A stretch of 6,990 nt of DNA from SAR202 cluster bacterium (lineage in GTDB: Bacteria; Chloroflexota; Dehalococcoidia; Lucifugimonadales; UBA1123), in assembly GCA_030743915.1 (NCBI GenBank), contig JASLRP010000191.1, forward strand, positions 1 to 6,990, in the 5' to 3' direction. The notes below the pieces were generated by a model that was given only the letters and a program-made list of their open reading frames with translations, searched no databases and was not told the DNA's origin. Shown one piece after another: positions 5,165 through 6,990 of the stretch; the first letter of the stretch is position 1, and every line of letters begins with the position of its first letter. The position numbers and the translations under genes were made by a program.

Positions 5165-6990
5165 GTGGCTACTGAACTCACCATGCCCCAGATGGGCTAC
5201 GACATGCAGGAAGGTACCGTAGTGCGGTGGCTGAAATCGGAAGGTTCCCTAGTGCAGATCGGTGAGGCCATCGCGGAGATCGAGACTGATAAGGCGGTGA
5301 TCGAGTTCGAGTCCTACGCCGAAGGCGTGCTGCACAAGATACTCGTCGCCGACGGCACGACGGTTTCCGTCGGCGAGACGATCGCCATAGTGGGAACCAA
5401 GTCGGAGATATTAGCGGCGTCGGCGCAATCCGCTCCGCTCATCAGTGCACTTTCGGACTCTGACTTTTCCTTGCGGAAAGTATCCGCTGCAACGTTGGGT
5501 GAGTTGGGCGATGGGGCTGCGGTCCAACCTCTCATCAGGGCATTGACTGATTCTGATGAAGATGTGCGGATACACGCTGCCGAGTCATTGGGCAAGTTGG
5601 GAGATGTATCTGCTGTACGACCGCTCGTCATGGCGCTCTCAGACTCTGTCAAGGAGGTGCGGGCTCAAGCTGCTAGATCGTTGGGTAAGTTGGAAGACGA
5701 CTCTGCGGTCCAGCCCCTCATCAACACACTCTCGGATACTGACGAAGACGTGCGGTGGTACGCCGCCCAGTCGCTGGGGAATTTGAGCGATGCCACTGCG
5801 GTCCAGCCCCTCATCAACGCACTCTCGGATACTGACGAAGACGTGCGGTGGTGCGCCGCCCAGTCGCTGGGGAATTTGAGCGATGCCACTGCGGTCCAGC
5901 CCCTCATCAACGCACTCTCGGATACTGACGAAGACGTGCGGGCCGATGCCGCCTGGTCGCTGGGTCAATTGAGACACGTAATAGCCGTTCCGGCGTTGAG
6001 TCGTTTGCTATCGGATTCCTCAGAATTGGTCCGCGTGAACGTGACATGTGCGTTAGCTGCCCTGGGTGATGATTCAAAAACCTCTCTGTTAGCGGAACGG
6101 ATTGGGGTTTTTGACGAACAGGCCGATTTTTTCGGTTACGAACAGCTACGGACCATTGTTGCGAGATCACTGGGTGATCTGAAGGCCCGGTCGGCAGTCC
6201 ATAACCTGCTGATCGCTTCTGAAGAACGGGGGGGCGAAGTAAGAGAGGAAGCGATAAGGGCACTGGGAAAGATCGGCAACGAGTCCGCGTTGCCTCGCAT
6301 AATCAGCGGTCTCACCGATGAGGCCAAGGCTGTTCGCGCGGTTTCGGCAGAAGCCGCAGCCATGCTCGGAGGCAGGTCTGTACTCTCTGAGATATTGCCC
6401 ATGCTCTATGACCCCGAGTTGGAGGTCCGCCTCGCGGCGATCAAAGCGCTGGCTGATATCGGGGATGCGTCAGCCATCGATCACCTGAATCTCATGTTGA
6501 ATGACAAACATCCACGGATCAAACGAGCCGCGTCGCAGGCTATCGAGCGGTTACAAGAAGGCTCTACACGTGCTACGAAAACTCAGGTTACAGAGGAACC
6601 CTCGAAGTCCGTCAGATTGCTAGTCGAGATTGAGCCTGCTTCCGAAGCGTTGGTTGTTGACCATTACGCCCGGCTCGAAGGCTCAATAGCAAACCTCGGT
6701 GAAGGAACAGCGAGCAACATCAGATTGGTCTTGTCAGGCCCAGCGGTCGGAGACGAGCGCCAGGTCGATGTCATGGACCAGCTTGGGACCGAGCAGACGT
6801 CCCGGTGGCACGCTCCCATCCAACCCACTGCGGCAGGGTCGGTCCCTTTAATGTGGCAGTTGACCTTCAGTGACGCTGGCGAGACCAGCCACCAGCTGAC
6901 TGGCGCCGAGTACATCCAGGTGACCCAGGCCAACGAGTCCACCGGCGCGTCATCACCTGCGGTGCATGTCGAAAAACTGTTCCAAGGCCC
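5165..6990 (+). CDS. Lipoyl domain / HEAT-repeat / beta-sandwich fusion protein (3' end outside window)
   Basis: The frame is open for 608 codons to the window edge. Residues 3-76 form an E2-type lipoyl domain: MPQMGYDMQEG, then EIETDKAVIEFES, with K43 the expected lipoylated lysine. The TDKA context indicates lipoate rather than biotin, whose motif is usually AMKM or VMKM. After a linker of about ten residues come twelve HEAT-like (PBS-lyase type) repeats at residues 88-466, mostly 31 residues each with pattern AVxPLxxALxDxDxxVRxxAAxSLGxL. Repeat 8 (305-343) is 39 residues long, with an aromatic insertion including DFFGYEQL. A linker leads to a beta-sandwich (about 482-590) with LEGSIANLGEGTASNIRLVL, resembling CARDB or similar Ig-like domains. 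There is no signal peptide or membrane segment, so the protein is probably cytoplasmic. HEAT solenoids usually bind proteins. The peripheral-subunit-binding and acyltransferase domains of true E2 proteins are absent from the visible part. I do not recognise this as a named family, and the function is unknown. Confidence 0.88.
   Translation, partial: MATELTMPQMGYDMQEGTVVRWLKSEGSLVQIGEAIAEIETDKAVIEFESYAEGVLHKILVADGTTVSVGETIAIVGTKSEILAASAQSAPLISALSDSDFSLRKVSAATLGELGDGAAVQPLIRALTDSDEDVRIHAAESLGKLGDVSAVRPLVMALSDSVKEVRAQAARSLGKLEDDSAVQPLINTLSDTDEDVRWYAAQSLGNLSDATAVQPLINALSDTDEDVRWCAAQSLGNLSDATAVQPLINALSDTDEDVRADAAWSLGQLRHVIAVPALSRLLSDSSELVRVNVTCALAALGDDSKTSLLAERIGVFDEQADFFGYEQLRTIVARSLGDLKARSAVHNLLIASEERGGEVREEAIRALGKIGNESALPRIISGLTDEAKAVRAVSAEAAAMLGGRSVLSEILPMLYDPELEVRLAAIKALADIGDASAIDHLNLMLNDKHPRIKRAASQAIERLQEGSTRATKTQVTEEPSKSVRLLVEIEPASEALVVDHYARLEGSIANLGEGTASNIRLVLSGPAVGDERQVDVMDQLGTEQTSRWHAPIQPTAAGSVPLMWQLTFSDAGETSHQLTGAEYIQVTQANESTGASSPAVHVEKLFQG
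5705..5941 (+). repeat. 93-bp tandem repeats inside the HEAT region (about 2.5 near-identical copies)
   Basis: Copy 1 (5705-5797) and copy 2 (5798-5890) differ at only two bases, at 5726/5819 and 5760/5853. Copy 3 (5891-5941) is identical to copy 2 for 51 bases and then diverges. Each copy is exactly 31 codons, one HEAT unit, so gain or loss of a copy keeps the frame. Flanking units at 5519, 5612 and 5984 keep the 93-base phase but have diverged. Confidence 0.93.

Noticed and set aside
5705..5941. CRISPR-like or other non-coding repeat array
   Set aside because: There are no spacers. The repeats are contiguous, 93 bases long and exactly in frame with HEAT units.
5639..5977. Minus-strand frames with repeated protein segments
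   Set aside because: They only mirror the 93-bp repeats of the plus-strand HEAT gene, and no ribosome site or known motif supports them.

Overview
The window fits a moderately GC-rich, free-living bacterium. The style of the PheS/PheT pair, the E2-like lipoyl sequence and the DinB-SCP2 type protein remind me most of Chloroflexota (SAR202/Dehalococcoidia-like). That is recognition from memory without a search, so it is a lean and not a call.

Layout. Bases 1-111 are the edge of an IS630-like insertion sequence, with the first 22 codons of its transposase on the minus strand. From about 228 to 1193 there is a promoter and a broken gene on the plus strand. It encodes a DinB-type four-helix domain followed by an SCP2-like domain, and it is interrupted by a frame change at 651-654 and an in-frame TAG at 927-929. 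A strong hairpin (1244-1279) closes this unit. A near-consensus sigma70 promoter (1314-1343) then drives pheS (1385-2443) and pheT (2519-4999), the two subunits of phenylalanyl-tRNA synthetase. Both are intact, with all the expected motifs.

After a 165-base gap comes the most unusual gene, which begins with GTG at 5165 and runs off the right edge. It encodes an E2-type lipoyl domain (lipoyl lysine K43) joined directly to about twelve HEAT-like repeats of 31 residues, then a CARDB/Ig-like beta-sandwich. The dihydrolipoamide acyltransferase parts that normally follow a lipoyl domain are missing from the visible 608 residues. Two of the repeats are nearly identical at the DNA level, which points to recent repeat expansion.

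How the genes relate. pheS and pheT form one functional unit and very probably one transcript. The leader is short and has no T-box or attenuator that I can see. The IS edge and the decayed gene make the left flank look like drifting accessory DNA beside a housekeeping operon. The lipoyl-HEAT gene has its own ribosome binding site, but no partner gene is visible, so its role cannot be read from context.
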